From positions 21,026-85,025 of the forward strand of contig JAEZUE010000070.1 of NCBI GenBank assembly GCA_023443455.1: DNA of 64,000 nucleotides. Direction: 5' to 3'. The notes under the pieces are model-generated. The model saw only the letters and a list, made by a program, of their open reading frames with translations. It searched no databases and had not been told where the DNA came from. The number at the start of each line of letters is the position of its first letter. Position 1 is the first letter of the stretch. Shown here piece by piece: positions 15,073 through 24,205 of this stretch. Made by a program: the position numbers and the translations under genes. Origin of the DNA: Verrucomicrobiota bacterium. GTDB lineage: Bacteria; Verrucomicrobiota; Verrucomicrobiia; Opitutales; Opitutaceae.

Positions 15073-16410
15073 TCAATCCCCGCCGTCATCCTCCTCCGGC
15101 TCCTCGCGTACCCGCTCGACTTTGACGCGACGCAGGCGTTCCGCGCTGACCTCGGTCGCCGTGAGCCGGAATTCGCCAGCAGTCACCACGTCTCCGCGGC
15201 GGAGAACGGCGTGGTGCAGACGGAAGAACCACGCGCCGACGGAGCCGCGCAGCGGGCGCTCGAACGACCAGCCCGTCTCGGCCTGAAGCTCGCGCATCGT
15301 GAAGGAGGCGCTGACGACGATGGAATCGGCGGTGCGTTCGAAGATCGGTCCCAGCTCGATGTCGAACTCGTCGCGGATGTCGCCGACGATCTCCTCGAGC
15401 ACATCCTCGAAGGTGACGATGCCCGCCATGCCGCCCGCGTCGTTGAGCACGACGGCCAAGTGGCTGCGCTCGGCGCGGAAACGTTCGATCATGGTCGGCA
15501 CGGCGGCCTTCTGCTCGAAGGTGAGCACCGGACGGATCAGCGGCTCGAAAGAGGCGTCGGGCCCGAGCGCCGCGATCTGCCAGAGCCATTCGCGCACGAG
15601 GAGGAAGCCCTCGATCGTGTCCTTGTTTCTACGACAGACCGGCATCCGGCTGAGCGCGCTGGTCTGGGCGATGCGGAGGTTGTCCTTGAGCGGACGGTCG
15701 AGCCAGAGCACGACGACCTCCTCCTTCGGGATCATGATTTGCTGGGCCGTCGTGGTCCGCACTCGCAGCGACTGCACCATCAGCTTGTTGACCAGCGCAT
15801 CCGCCGGGTGGGCGTGGCTGGCGTGGCTGAAGACATACTCGAGTTCGTCGGGGCTGAAGGCGTGCTCGCCTTCCGACGCCGGCCCGAGCCCGGCCCAGCG
15901 CAGAAAGGTGTTGGCGAGGCCGTTGAGCGCCCAGATCACCGGAAAGAAGCCGTAGTAGAAGATCATCAACGGGCCGGCCACCCAGAGCGAAACGCCCTTC
16001 GCGCGCTGAATCGCCAGCGACTTGGGTGCGAGCTCGCCGAAGATGATGTGCAGGAACGTGATGATCGTGAAGGCGAGGCCGAAGCCGATCGACTTCACCG
16101 CCACCGGATCGGTGACCCCGAAGTCGGCCAACAGCGGCCCGATCCGGTGGGCCAGAAACGGTTCGCCGATCCAGCCCAGACCGAGACTGGCGAGCGTGAT
16201 GCCCAACTGCGTGGCCGAGAGCGCGGCGTCGAGGTGTTCGCTCGCCTTGATCGCCAAGCGCACCCGCCAACCGCCCTCCTTCGCCAGCGGCCGCAGCTGG
16301 CTCGTGCGCACCTTCACCAGTGCAAACTCGGCGGCGACGAAGAACCCGTTGGCCGCCACCAGGGCGAGAATGGTGAGCGACTCGAGAAGAATACCGAGGA
16401 AAGTGCGCAT
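15073..16410 (-). CDS. CNNM/CorC-HlyC family membrane protein with CBS domains
   Basis: This 445-residue protein has the three-part architecture of the CNNM/CorC (hemolysin C-like) family. An N-terminal membrane domain of about 190 residues (TILALVAANGFFVAAEFALV; LGLGWIGEPFLAHRI) is followed by a pair of CBS domains at about 210-340 and a C-terminal CorC_HlyC domain (AGEFRLTATEVSAERL). Family members are implicated in Mg2+/Co2+ efflux or homeostasis. It is a separate unit from nuo, transcribed in the same direction. It is not a toxin despite the historical hemolysin name. Confidence 0.88.
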   Translation of the reverse strand: MRTFLGILLESLTILALVAANGFFVAAEFALVKVRTSQLRPLAKEGGWRVRLAIKASEHLDAALSATQLGITLASLGLGWIGEPFLAHRIGPLLADFGVTDPVAVKSIGFGLAFTIITFLHIIFGELAPKSLAIQRAKGVSLWVAGPLMIFYYGFFPVIWALNGLANTFLRWAGLGPASEGEHAFSPDELEYVFSHASHAHPADALVNKLMVQSLRVRTTTAQQIMIPKEEVVVLWLDRPLKDNLRIAQTSALSRMPVCRRNKDTIEGFLLVREWLWQIAALGPDASFEPLIRPVLTFEQKAAVPTMIERFRAERSHLAVVLNDAGGMAGIVTFEDVLEEIVGDIRDEFDIELGPIFERTADSIVVSASFTMRELQAETGWSFERPLRGSVGAWFFRLHHAVLRRGDVVTAGEFRLTATEVSAERLRRVKVERVREEPEEDDGGD

Positions 16411-16594
16411 TGGAGCGGGGAGATCTCTAGGGGAAGAAAACGCGTTTCGCCAACTCGGTTCGACGAAGGAATCCGAACCTTTCGCCCCACACGAAAATCT
16501 CTCGTTTCCGTTGTTGACCAGCGCGCCGCGGTCGATCTGCTCTTGCCCCTCGCACTCGTCGCCCCGGGCAACCGGAAGCGGCGGAGCGGATCAC

Positions 16595-16685
<91 letters not shown>

Positions 16686-16734
16686 CCTTCGCTCGTCGCA
16701 CGGCGCCGAGCTTCGGATGGCACGCCGGGCCGCT

Positions 16735-17019
16735 TCAGCGCAGCACCAGCCACACGCCGCTGAGGACCAACGCCAGGACGAGCGCAATCGCCGCCGTCAG
16801 CCACCCCCTGCCGCCACGCGGCAACCCGGAGCCGAACTCGCGCTCCGCATACCGCGCGTATTCCCCGTTGTCGTCGCCGGGCAAATCCACTCCGTCCAGA
16901 TAAGTGTCCTCGTGCCACCCGGTCCGCTCGTCCGCCCCACAATGCGGGCAGGAGCAGGCCCCCGGCGGCACAAACTCGCCGCAGGTCGGGCAGTCGCCCG
17001 GCGGAGTGAAACCGTTCAC
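16735..17019 (-). CDS. Small zinc-ribbon protein with C-terminal membrane helix
   Basis: This is a 94-residue protein. Two CxxC pairs at about residues 9-12 and 21-24 (CPTCGEF, CSCPHCG) form a probable zinc ribbon. An acidic linker and one C-terminal transmembrane helix (WLTAAIALVLALVLSGVWLV) follow. The chosen start is a GTG at 17019 with GGAG about 14 bases upstream, one of the few Shine-Dalgarno-like sequences in the window. The frame is open further upstream but loses coding character. Function unknown; tail-anchored zinc ribbons of this kind are common hypothetical proteins. Confidence 0.6.
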   Translation of the reverse strand: MNGFTPPGDCPTCGEFVPPGACSCPHCGADERTGWHEDTYLDGVDLPGDDNGEYARYAEREFGSGLPRGGRGWLTAAIALVLALVLSGVWLVLR

Positions 17020-17333
17020 ACCGATGCCTTTCTCCGCGGAAATGTCGTTGCGGTCATCATCACACCGGCAACGTGGCCTCGGGCCCGAGCGGATGCAACT
17101 CCGCCCCTCTTCCCCAACCTCCGGAGCCCACCGTGGAAACACGCTTGCGCATCCGCCCGGGTAGTACTCACCTCCCCTCGCTTCGTTGCTCCACCCCGCA
17201 CCGTGAAAACCCGGGCAAACCCTGCCTCCCCGCGCCTTGGGCCGGCCAGCCGAAACCGGCGGCGCACTCGGTGCACCCTTCGCGCTGCAACGAAACCCTC
17301 GCAACGGTGTCCCAACCACCGCACCTCCGCGCC
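17020..17333. other. Divergent intergenic region
   Basis: These 314 bases lie between the zinc-ribbon gene (minus) and the hybrid kinase (plus) and should hold both promoters. I see no RNA gene, terminator or repeat. The kinase frame is open back to 17073, so part of this region could be coding if an upstream start were used. Confidence 0.5.
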
Positions 17334-19355
17334 ATGAGCTCATCCGACTCCGTCTCCGCACCCGCGGCCGGGCCGCCCCTTCGGCGGCTCGAGGCCTTCC
17401 CCTCCCAAGACAACATCGATTTCGGTGCGATTCTGGACGCGATCCACGACGCCGTGCTGGTCGCCGACATGGCCACCGGACGCATCTGCCACGCCAACGC
17501 CGCCGCCGGCCGGATGTTCGGCCGCGACACCCGGCAACTCTCGCAGCTCACCTTCGCCGACCTGGGGGAGGTTTCTCCGCCCGACGCCACCGCCGAGGCC
17601 GGTCCCTGGATCGCGCGCGCCCTCGCCCACGGCCCGCAAGTATTCGAATGGCGGGCACTTTCCGGCGACGGACGCCGGTTCTGGGCCGAGGTCGCCCTGC
17701 GCGCCGGACCCGGGGCGCCACCGGCCCATTGTGTGGCGACGGTGCGCGACATCACCCCGCGCAAGGAACTGGCCGCCCAGCACGCACGCGACCACCGCGC
17801 GCTCCGCCACAGCGAGGAACGTTTCCGGCTCCTCCTCGGCCGCATGCCGAACCTCGCCGTCCACGGCTGCGGCCCCGACGGCACCGTGCGCTACTGGAAC
17901 GAGGCCAGCGAACAACTCTACGGATACACCGCCGCCGAGGCGCTCGGCCGCAGCCTCGTCCAACTCATCGTCCCGCCCGCCCTGCGCGAGCAGATGCTGG
18001 TGGCCTTCCACCAGATGATGGCCGCGGGCCGCGCCCTCCCCCCGGCCGAGCTCCAGCTCCAGCGCAAGGACGGCACGATCGTGCCGGTGTTCTCCAGCCA
18101 GCTCGTGGTCACCCTGCCGGGCGACGGCCCCGAACTCTTCCGGCTCGATTTCGACCTGCGCGACCGCAAGCGCGCCGAGGCCGAACGCCTCGAGCTCGAA
18201 CGCCACCTCCTCCAGAACCAGAAGCTCGAAAGCCTCGGCGTGCTGGCCGGCGGCATCGCCCACGACTTCAACAATCTGCTCACCGGCGTGCTCGGAAACA
18301 TCGAATTGGCGCAGGCCGAACTGCCGGGCGACGCCCCCGTGCAACCACTCCTCCACGACGCCGTGGCGGCCGGCAGGCTCGCGGCCAACCTCACCCACCA
18401 GATGCTCGCCTACACCGGCCGCACCCGGTTCCAGCTGCAAACGGTCGACCTGAACCGCATCATCCGGGAGAACGAACCGTTGCTGCACGCCGCCGCCGCA
18501 CGCCGCGCGACGCTCCAGTTCGCCCTCGCCCCCGACCTGCCGGAAATCGCCGCCGACCCGGCCCAGATCGGGCAGATCGTGGTCAATCTCGTCACCAACG
18601 CCGCCGAGTCGATCGAGCACCCGCAAGGCACGGTCGAAATCCGGACCCGGGAGATGTTCTGCACCACCGCCGACCTCGCGGGGAGCTGGGTCGACGACAA
18701 GCCGGCACCGCAGAGGTTCGTGGCGATCGAGATCGCCGATACCGGCACCGGCATGGACGACGCCACCGTGCAGCGGGTCTTCGATCCGTTCTTCAGCACC
18801 AAGTTCGCCGGCCGCGGGCTCGGCTTGCCCGTCGTGCTGGGCATCGTCAAGGCCCACCACGGAGCCCTCTTCATCGAGAGCAGCCCAGGACACGGAAGCA
18901 CCGTGCGGATTCTGTTGCCCATGGCGAGGCCGCCCTCGATCGGCGCCTCCGACATCACCGGCACCTCCTGCTGCGGTACAACCAGGCCGACCGGAGTCCT
19001 GCTCGTGGTCGACGACGAACCGCATGTGCGTCAGATCGCCGTGCGCATGGCCCAGCGCCTCGGCCACGCCACCCTCTTGGCCGAACACGGCGAAGAGGCC
19101 GTCGAACTCTGCCGCAAACATGGGCGCGAGATCGTCGGCGCCATCATCGACCTGACCATGCCCGGCATGAGCGGCCTCGAGTGTCTCGACCGCCTCCACG
19201 AGATCGTGCCCGGCCTGCCCGCCGTGCTCGCGAGCGGTTACCCGAAGGAGGAGATCCCCGGCGGGTTCGACACTTCGAGTTTCTCCGCCTTTCTCCAGAA
19301 ACCATTCTCCTTCGAACGCTTCGCGAACGCGGTGCAGCTGCTGGCGCCGCGTTGA
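17334..19355 (+). CDS. Soluble hybrid histidine kinase (PAS-PAS-HisKA-HATPase-REC)
   Basis: This is a 673-residue hybrid sensor kinase without membrane helices. Two PAS domains (about 25-140 and 165-285) are followed by a HisKA domain with the phospho-acceptor at His310 (GGIAHDFNNLL). The HATPase domain shows the N box and the G boxes ADTGTGMDD and GRGLGLPVVLGIVKAHHG. The C-terminal receiver domain (about 555-670) has its acceptor Asp606 in IIDLTMPGMSG. The start at ATG 17334 was chosen because coding character begins there. No partner regulator is adjacent, so its output presumably goes through a remote phosphotransfer partner. Confidence 0.9.
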   Translation: MSSSDSVSAPAAGPPLRRLEAFPSQDNIDFGAILDAIHDAVLVADMATGRICHANAAAGRMFGRDTRQLSQLTFADLGEVSPPDATAEAGPWIARALAHGPQVFEWRALSGDGRRFWAEVALRAGPGAPPAHCVATVRDITPRKELAAQHARDHRALRHSEERFRLLLGRMPNLAVHGCGPDGTVRYWNEASEQLYGYTAAEALGRSLVQLIVPPALREQMLVAFHQMMAAGRALPPAELQLQRKDGTIVPVFSSQLVVTLPGDGPELFRLDFDLRDRKRAEAERLELERHLLQNQKLESLGVLAGGIAHDFNNLLTGVLGNIELAQAELPGDAPVQPLLHDAVAAGRLAANLTHQMLAYTGRTRFQLQTVDLNRIIRENEPLLHAAAARRATLQFALAPDLPEIAADPAQIGQIVVNLVTNAAESIEHPQGTVEIRTREMFCTTADLAGSWVDDKPAPQRFVAIEIADTGTGMDDATVQRVFDPFFSTKFAGRGLGLPVVLGIVKAHHGALFIESSPGHGSTVRILLPMARPPSIGASDITGTSCCGTTRPTGVLLVVDDEPHVRQIAVRMAQRLGHATLLAEHGEEAVELCRKHGREIVGAIIDLTMPGMSGLECLDRLHEIVPGLPAVLASGYPKEEIPGGFDTSSFSAFLQKPFSFERFANAVQLLAPR

Positions 19356-19414
19356 GCGGCGGTGGGAACCGGGATCGGGCCCGAGGCCGCCGATGTCGAA
19401 ATCGGCAACCGTCC

Positions 19415-20137
19415 ATGCGCCCCCATGCGCAAGTTTCATTGCGCAACCCGACAGGCCCCGCCTTTTTCAAAAACGTGCCCGCCGCCTCAGCTCCACCAGT
19501 TCGGACAATCCACGCCATCGCCGGATGGAGAAGGCTGCTGCTCTGGCCCCTCGGCCTCGTCATGCGCCTCTGGTGCCGCACCCTGCGCTTCGAGGCGGAT
19601 GAGGCGACGCGCAAGGCGATGAGCCAACTCGAGCACCCCGTGATCTTCACCCTCTGGCACAACCGCCTCTTCGTCGCCGCCGAGGTCTACCGCCGGTTCC
19701 GCAGAGGAAAACGCCTGCACGCCCTCGTGAGCGCGAGCAAGGACGGCGCCTGGTTGGCCGCCTTCTTCGAGGTGGTCGGGCTCCACACCGTACGCGGTTC
19801 GAGCAGCCGCTTCGGACGGGAAGCGTTGCATCAGCTCGCCGACTGCCTCCAAACCGGACACGACGTCGGCATCACCCCCGACGGTCCGCGAGGGCCCTGC
19901 TACGACCTGAAGGGCGGCGGCATCATTCTCGCCCGCAGGACCGGCGCCGCGACGATCCTCGTGGGCATGGAATTCGCCGGCGCATGGCAACTGCCCAGTT
20001 GGGATCGATTCTACCTGCCCCACCCATTTTCGACCATTCGCCTCCGGGCAGAGGAACGGCATTTCCCCGAGCAGGAGGATCGCACCGACGTTCTGGCCGC
20101 AGTCCGGAACCGGCTCCTCGAGCTGAACCCGGATTGA
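19415..20137 (+). CDS. DUF374-type lysophospholipid acyltransferase family protein
   Basis: This 240-residue protein resembles the DUF374 branch of the PlsC/LPLAT acyltransferase superfamily. HPVIFTLWHNRLFVAAEVYR holds the usual catalytic-region histidine, with VSASKDGAWLAAFFEVVGL and the substrate-site segment GITPDGPRGPCYDLKGGGI further on. Members are thought to acylate lipid precursors at the inner membrane, often linked to lipid A-like lipids. A basic N-terminal segment precedes a short hydrophobic stretch (LLLWPLGLVMRLW). It begins 59 bases after the kinase. The first ATG (19415) was taken; the N-terminal 30 residues are poorly conserved in character. Confidence 0.82.
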   Translation: MRPHAQVSLRNPTGPAFFKNVPAASAPPVRTIHAIAGWRRLLLWPLGLVMRLWCRTLRFEADEATRKAMSQLEHPVIFTLWHNRLFVAAEVYRRFRRGKRLHALVSASKDGAWLAAFFEVVGLHTVRGSSSRFGREALHQLADCLQTGHDVGITPDGPRGPCYDLKGGGIILARRTGAATILVGMEFAGAWQLPSWDRFYLPHPFSTIRLRAEERHFPEQEDRTDVLAAVRNRLLELNPD

Positions 20138-20302
20138 CCGGCGACGCCGCCACCCGCCGTGCGGGACAGCGACATCGCCGGTCCACCTCAATCACGAATG
20201 GATGTCGCCGACAGACCGATACCGAGGCATCGCTTCCGCCGGAACATCAAATTGTCCGGCCCACCGTTGGCGGCAAACCCGCCCCCGGAGGCCGAGCCGA
20301 AC

Positions 20303-20755
20303 TCAGAAGCTCGGCACCAGGGTGATCTTGTTGCCCGGCTCGACCACGTAGTCGTCTCCGGTGCACCAGGTCTCGTCGTTGATGAGGAATTTGAAGATGA
20401 GCGGCTTGGCGGCCGCTTCCACCGTGAAACTCCACATGTCGTCGGTCAGGCAGTCGAGCGTCTGGCCACGATCCCAGTTCAAGCCCGGGCCTTCACCACG
20501 GATATAGAGCGTGTTGCCGAAACCGACGTCCACATTCGCCTGAATCACGGTCGGTTGCGGGCCGGCCGGCTTGCTGCGCTTGACCGGAGCGACGGGCTTC
20601 GGGGCGACCGGAGCCTTCGGCGCGACCGGAGCCTTCGGCGCCGCCGGCGCTTTGGCCTTGGCGGCGACCACCGGCTTGGCGGACTTGGCAGCAGGAGTCT
20701 TCTTCGGAGCGGCCGCACGGGGGGTCGCGTCGGCTGAGGTCTTCGTCTTTTTCAT
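20303..20755 (-). CDS. Histone H1-like tail fused to glycogen-binding-like domain
   Basis: This is a 150-residue protein in two parts. Residues 1-65 are a lysine/alanine/proline repeat tail (KAPVAPKAPVAPKPVAPVK) like bacterial histone H1 or AlgP-type tails. Residues 68-150 look like a CBM20/CBM48-type starch- or glycogen-binding fold (IQANVDVGFGNTLYIRGEGP, LNWDRGQTLDC, FKFLINDETWCTGDDYVVEP). A basic tail on a carbohydrate-binding-like module suggests either DNA or polyanion binding linked to glycogen, or simple electrostatic anchoring. The domain call is by pattern only. It faces the tRNA-Ala gene divergently. Confidence 0.75.
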   Translation of the reverse strand: MKKTKTSADATPRAAAPKKTPAAKSAKPVVAAKAKAPAAPKAPVAPKAPVAPKPVAPVKRSKPAGPQPTVIQANVDVGFGNTLYIRGEGPGLNWDRGQTLDCLTDDMWSFTVEAAAKPLIFKFLINDETWCTGDDYVVEPGNKITLVPSF

Positions 20756-21047
20756 CGGTTTGTTTTCTTTTTCAGGTCTGATTCAGACGGGTTGCTGTTC
20801 AGTCGGCCCCCCGCCGCCGACGCACAAGGGCGCCAGTGGGCGGGAACATATGGCGGTATTTTGCAAAATGTCACCGCATTTGTCCGACATCGGCGTTGGA
20901 TTTTCCCAATCGACACAGAAGCATCCCACATGCCGGCACCGCGTCGGGGCGGGAATTTTCCCGTCTCCCGATCCCCCGCAAAATTTGCCGAAATAGATAT
21001 TTACTCCGGCCGCGAAACCCACCTGAATCCCGGCCCTTTCTGGTCCT

Positions 21048-21123
21048 GGGGCCGTAGCTCAGTTGGAAGAGCGCCTCGTTCGCAATGAGGAGGTCAGGGG
21101 TTCGATCCCCCTCGGCTCCACCA
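21048..21123 (+). tRNA. tRNA-Ala (CGC anticodon)
   Basis: This is a 76-base tRNA with acceptor stem GGGGCCG/CGGCTCC, including the G3-U70 pair that marks alanine tRNAs. The anticodon loop is TTCGCAA (anticodon CGC) and the T arm is AGGGGTTCGATCCCCCT-like. The discriminator is A and CCA is encoded. Confidence 0.96.
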
Positions 21124-21129
21124 GGAACC

Positions 21130-21161
21130 AAAAAAAGCCGGCCCACGACGCCGGCTTTTTT
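21130..21161 (+). terminator. Intrinsic terminator after tRNA-Ala
   Basis: A GCCGGC/GCCGGC hairpin with a 7-base loop is followed by six Ts and preceded by seven As. It starts 7 bases after the tRNA CCA end. Confidence 0.9.
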
Positions 21162-21370
21162 GCTGCCCCGAGCCCGGGTGCTCGACCGCCACTCCGCCAG
21201 CGCAACCCCGCGTCCAAACACCGGCGATCTGGCAAGAAGGGCTCGCGGGAGCTCGCAGGCCTATCTTCGAGCTAAGAAAACGCAGAACTCGGCTTCGACC
21301 TTCTACCGCAACGTCCGAGGCATCTCGCTTCACTGCCATCACATGGGGCGCAAGGCCGGCCTTTCTGAGC

Positions 21371-21402
21371 AAAAAAAAGCGCCGCCCGAAAACGGGCGGC
21401 GC
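21371..21402 (-). terminator. Intrinsic terminator of rpsB-tsf
   Basis: On the minus strand a perfect 10-base-pair stem (GCGCCGCCCG with its complement) closes a 4-base loop and is followed by eight Ts. It lies 22 bases after the tsf stop codon. Confidence 0.93.
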
Positions 21403-21423
21403 CTTGTAGAAAAAGTCGCCAGA

Positions 21424-22017
21424 TCAGGCGCCGAGCTGGAAGCGCGCGAAACGACGCACCACCATGTTCTCGCCCAGCTTGGCGATACGCTCGGTGAGCA
21501 GATCCTTCACGCTCACGTCGGCATTCTTCACGAACGGCTGGTCGAGCAGGCAGATCGTCTGGAAGTGCTTCTCGAGCTTGCCCTCGACGATCTTCTGAAC
21601 CGCCGCCGGGGGCTTGCCCGCCGCCTGGGAGGCCGCGATCTCACGCTCCTTGGTCAGTTCCTCTTCCGGAACCTGGTCGCGGCTGACGTACAACGGGCTG
21701 GCCGCAGCGATGTGCATGCACAGATCCTTGCAGAGGGCCTTGAAGTCGTCGGTCTTGGCCACGAAGTCGGTCTCGCAGTTGAGCTCGATCATGACACCGA
21801 TCTTTCCACCGAGGTGGATATAGCTCTCGATCAGACCCTGATTGGCGGCGCGACCGGCCTTCTTGGCGGCGGAGGCGACACCCTTCTTGCGCAGGATCGT
21901 CTCGGCTTCCTCGAGGTTGCCGTTGGCTTCCACGAGGGCCTTCTTGCAGTCCATCATGCCCGCGGCGGTCTTTTCGCGCAGGGTGTTGACGAGGGAGGCG
22001 GTAATGGGAGTGCTCAT
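21424..22017 (-). CDS. tsf: Translation elongation factor Ts
   Basis: This is the 197-residue guanine nucleotide exchange factor for EF-Tu. The N-terminal UBA-like domain shows LREKTAAGMMDCKKAL with LEEAETILRKKG, and the core shows GGKIGVMIELNCETDFVA. It is shorter than the Escherichia coli protein (283) and closer to the compact form known from Thermus and some other phyla. The gene follows rpsB by 21 bases on the minus strand and is closed by a strong intrinsic terminator, giving a classic rpsB-tsf operon. Confidence 0.97.
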   Translation of the reverse strand: MSTPITASLVNTLREKTAAGMMDCKKALVEANGNLEEAETILRKKGVASAAKKAGRAANQGLIESYIHLGGKIGVMIELNCETDFVAKTDDFKALCKDLCMHIAAASPLYVSRDQVPEEELTKEREIAASQAAGKPPAAVQKIVEGKLEKHFQTICLLDQPFVKNADVSVKDLLTERIAKLGENMVVRRFARFQLGA

Positions 22018-22038
22018 TTCGAAATACGCTGGTTCGAC

Positions 22039-22869
22039 TTACTTGGAGGCGGGGCGACGCGGGGCGCGCTTCGGGGCGGCATCGGCGGCGGGCTTGGCTT
22101 CGCCGGCGGCACCTTCGCTCCCGGTCTCGGCCGCGCGCTGGGCGGCCGCGGCCTTCTGCTCGGCGGCGCGGGAGGCCTTGCGGCTGTCGCGTTGGGCCAG
22201 ACCGGCCTGAATGGCCTCGACGATGACGTCGGTGATGATGCGGACCGACTTCACGGCGTCGTCGTTGCCCGGAATCGGATGCGAGACCTTGGTCGGGTCG
22301 GAATTGGTGTCGACGAGGGCGATGACCGGAATGCCGCAGCGGTTGCCTTCGGCGACGGCGATGTCCTCGTGGTTGACGTCGACGACATACATCGCGGCCG
22401 GGATGTCGCCCATCTCCAGGATGCCTTCGAAATTGCGCTGCATGCGGGCCATCTCGCGGCGGATCTTGGACTCCTCCTTCTTCGGGAGCTTCGCGAGCTC
22501 GCCGTCGGTATCCATCTTCTGCCACTTCTTGAACTTGGCCATCGAGCGCTTGATCGTCTCGAAATTGGTCAGCGTGCCGCCGAGCCAGCGGTTCACCGCG
22601 AAGGGCATGCCGGTGGCGGTGGCCGCCTCGCGGAGGATTTCCTGGGCCTGGCGCTTGGTGCCGACCAGGAGGATGTTCTTCCCGTCCGCCACGTGCTCGG
22701 TCACGAACTCCGCGGCCTTGCCGAGCAGTTCGAAGGTCTTCTCGAGATCGACGATCGAAACGCCCTGGCGATGATCGAAGATGTACTTCTTCGACTTCGG
22801 GTTCCAGCGCTTGGTCTGATGCCCGAAATGCACGCCGGCATCGAGCAGGTCTTTGATGACAATGTTCAT
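22039..22869 (-). CDS. rpsB: 30S ribosomal protein S2
   Basis: This is a 276-residue small-subunit ribosomal protein. The family segments DLLDAGVHFGHQTKRWNPKS, FVGTKRQAQEI-like LLVGTKRQAQEILREAA and CGIPVIALVDTNSDPTKVSH are present. After about residue 230 the protein continues in an alanine/lysine-rich, low-complexity tail (AEQKAAAAQRAAETGSEGAA) that is outside the conserved core and probably disordered. The ATG at 22869 has no Shine-Dalgarno sequence. The promoter must lie in the 242-base divergent gap before the nuclease gene. Confidence 0.97.
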   Translation of the reverse strand: MNIVIKDLLDAGVHFGHQTKRWNPKSKKYIFDHRQGVSIVDLEKTFELLGKAAEFVTEHVADGKNILLVGTKRQAQEILREAATATGMPFAVNRWLGGTLTNFETIKRSMAKFKKWQKMDTDGELAKLPKKEESKIRREMARMQRNFEGILEMGDIPAAMYVVDVNHEDIAVAEGNRCGIPVIALVDTNSDPTKVSHPIPGNDDAVKSVRIITDVIVEAIQAGLAQRDSRKASRAAEQKAAAAQRAAETGSEGAAGEAKPAADAAPKRAPRRPASK

Positions 22870-23111
22870 AATCTATGGGTCGTCCTACGGTTACCACAGG
22901 CCGCCATCGAGGGCTGCCTTGCGACTATCCTTGGGAACAAGGGTTGGTTGTTTTATTGACGTTGCTGCAGAGAAAGAACGGCCAAAGCACCGGAGTCGGG
23001 CCCCGGAGGCAAGCGGGATTTTCTTTTCCTTCGGCCCGGAGGTTCCGGCAAGGCCGCGAAAGATTCATCGGCACGGTTGACCGCCCGATCACCCAGCCGC
23101 TTTCTCGCGCC

Positions 23112-24095
23112 ATGCCGTGGGACGTGCAACTCCGCCAAGGCCTTTACCTGCCGCAGATCGGCTGGTCGCTCGACGCCCACCGGCCGCAATCGCGCTCGTT
23201 CATCTCCCACGCGCATTTCGACCACATGGCCAAGCACAAGCTGACCCTGTGCTCCGAAAAGACCGCCAAGCTCATGCACGCCCGCCAACCGGCGCGCCGC
23301 GAACTCGTCGCCCTCGCCTTCGAGCACCCGCACGAGCTGGCTCCGGGCTGCCGGGTCACCCTGCTCCCCGCCGGACACATCCTCGGCTCGGCCCAGTTCC
23401 TCGCCGAGAGCGAACACGGGCGGCTGCTCTACTCCGGCGACTTCAAACTCCGCCCCGGCCGCGCCGCCGAGACATGCGTCGTGCCCCGCGCCGACGTGCT
23501 GATCATGGAAACGACTTTCGGCCTGCCGAAATACAAACTGCCACCAGCCGAGGAGGTGATCGCCGACATGGTGCGCTTCTGCCGTGAAACGCTGGCGGCG
23601 GGCGCCATTCCGGTGCTGCTCGGCTACAGCCTGGGCAAGGCCCAGGAGATCCTCACCTGCCTCGCCGGTGCCGAGCTGCCGATCATGCTCCACCCCGAGG
23701 TCCACCGGCTCACCCGATTGTGCGCCCACCTCGGCGGCACGTTCCCGGCCTACCAACCTTTCGACTACAAAACCGCACCGGGACACGTCGTCATCGCGCC
23801 GCCGCAGGCGGGCAAACCCTGGCTGGAGCGCCTCGCGCCCCGCCGCACCGCCTTCCTCACCGGCTGGGCGATCGACTCGTCGACCAAGTACCGGAGCGGC
23901 TGCGACGCCGCGTTCCCGCTCTCCGACCACGCCGACTTCCCGGAGCTGCTCGAACTGGTCGAGCGCGTGCAACCCAAGCGCGTGATCACCGTGCACGGTT
24001 TCGCCGCCGAATTCGCGCAGACCCTACGCGCCCGCGGCGTCGAGGCCTTCGCCATCGGCAAGGAAAACCAGCTCGAGCTGGGCCTGGGACTCTAG
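23112..24095 (+). CDS. Metallo-beta-lactamase-fold (beta-CASP-like) nuclease
   Basis: This 327-residue protein shows the metal-binding motif SHAHFDHM near residue 34 and LLPAGHILGSAQFL, LYSGDFKL, LSDHADF and VHGF further on. These match the MBL-plus-beta-CASP layout of RNA 3'-processing or DNA-ligase-associated exonuclease-like proteins. The ATG at 23112 was chosen over upstream frame extension because MPWDVQLRQGLYLPQIG begins recognisable sequence. No DNA ligase or helicase gene is adjacent in this window, so the ligase-associated role cannot be argued from context. Confidence 0.82.
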   Translation: MPWDVQLRQGLYLPQIGWSLDAHRPQSRSFISHAHFDHMAKHKLTLCSEKTAKLMHARQPARRELVALAFEHPHELAPGCRVTLLPAGHILGSAQFLAESEHGRLLYSGDFKLRPGRAAETCVVPRADVLIMETTFGLPKYKLPPAEEVIADMVRFCRETLAAGAIPVLLGYSLGKAQEILTCLAGAELPIMLHPEVHRLTRLCAHLGGTFPAYQPFDYKTAPGHVVIAPPQAGKPWLERLAPRRTAFLTGWAIDSSTKYRSGCDAAFPLSDHADFPELLELVERVQPKRVITVHGFAAEFAQTLRARGVEAFAIGKENQLELGLGL

Positions 24096-24205
24096 GCCAT
24101 CCGGCAACGTCGGTGCGGTGGCGCTACACCCCGGCACCGATTTTCCACGCCACGGCCTGAATACTTGCCAGCGGCACGCCGCTTCCCCGTGCTGGACCGC
24201 GCCGT

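Noticed and set aside
17237..20137. A 966-residue frame joining the kinase region to the acyltransferase
   Set aside because: Only its last 240 residues (from 19415) are coding. The earlier part is Arg/Pro-rich shadow of the hybrid kinase in another frame.
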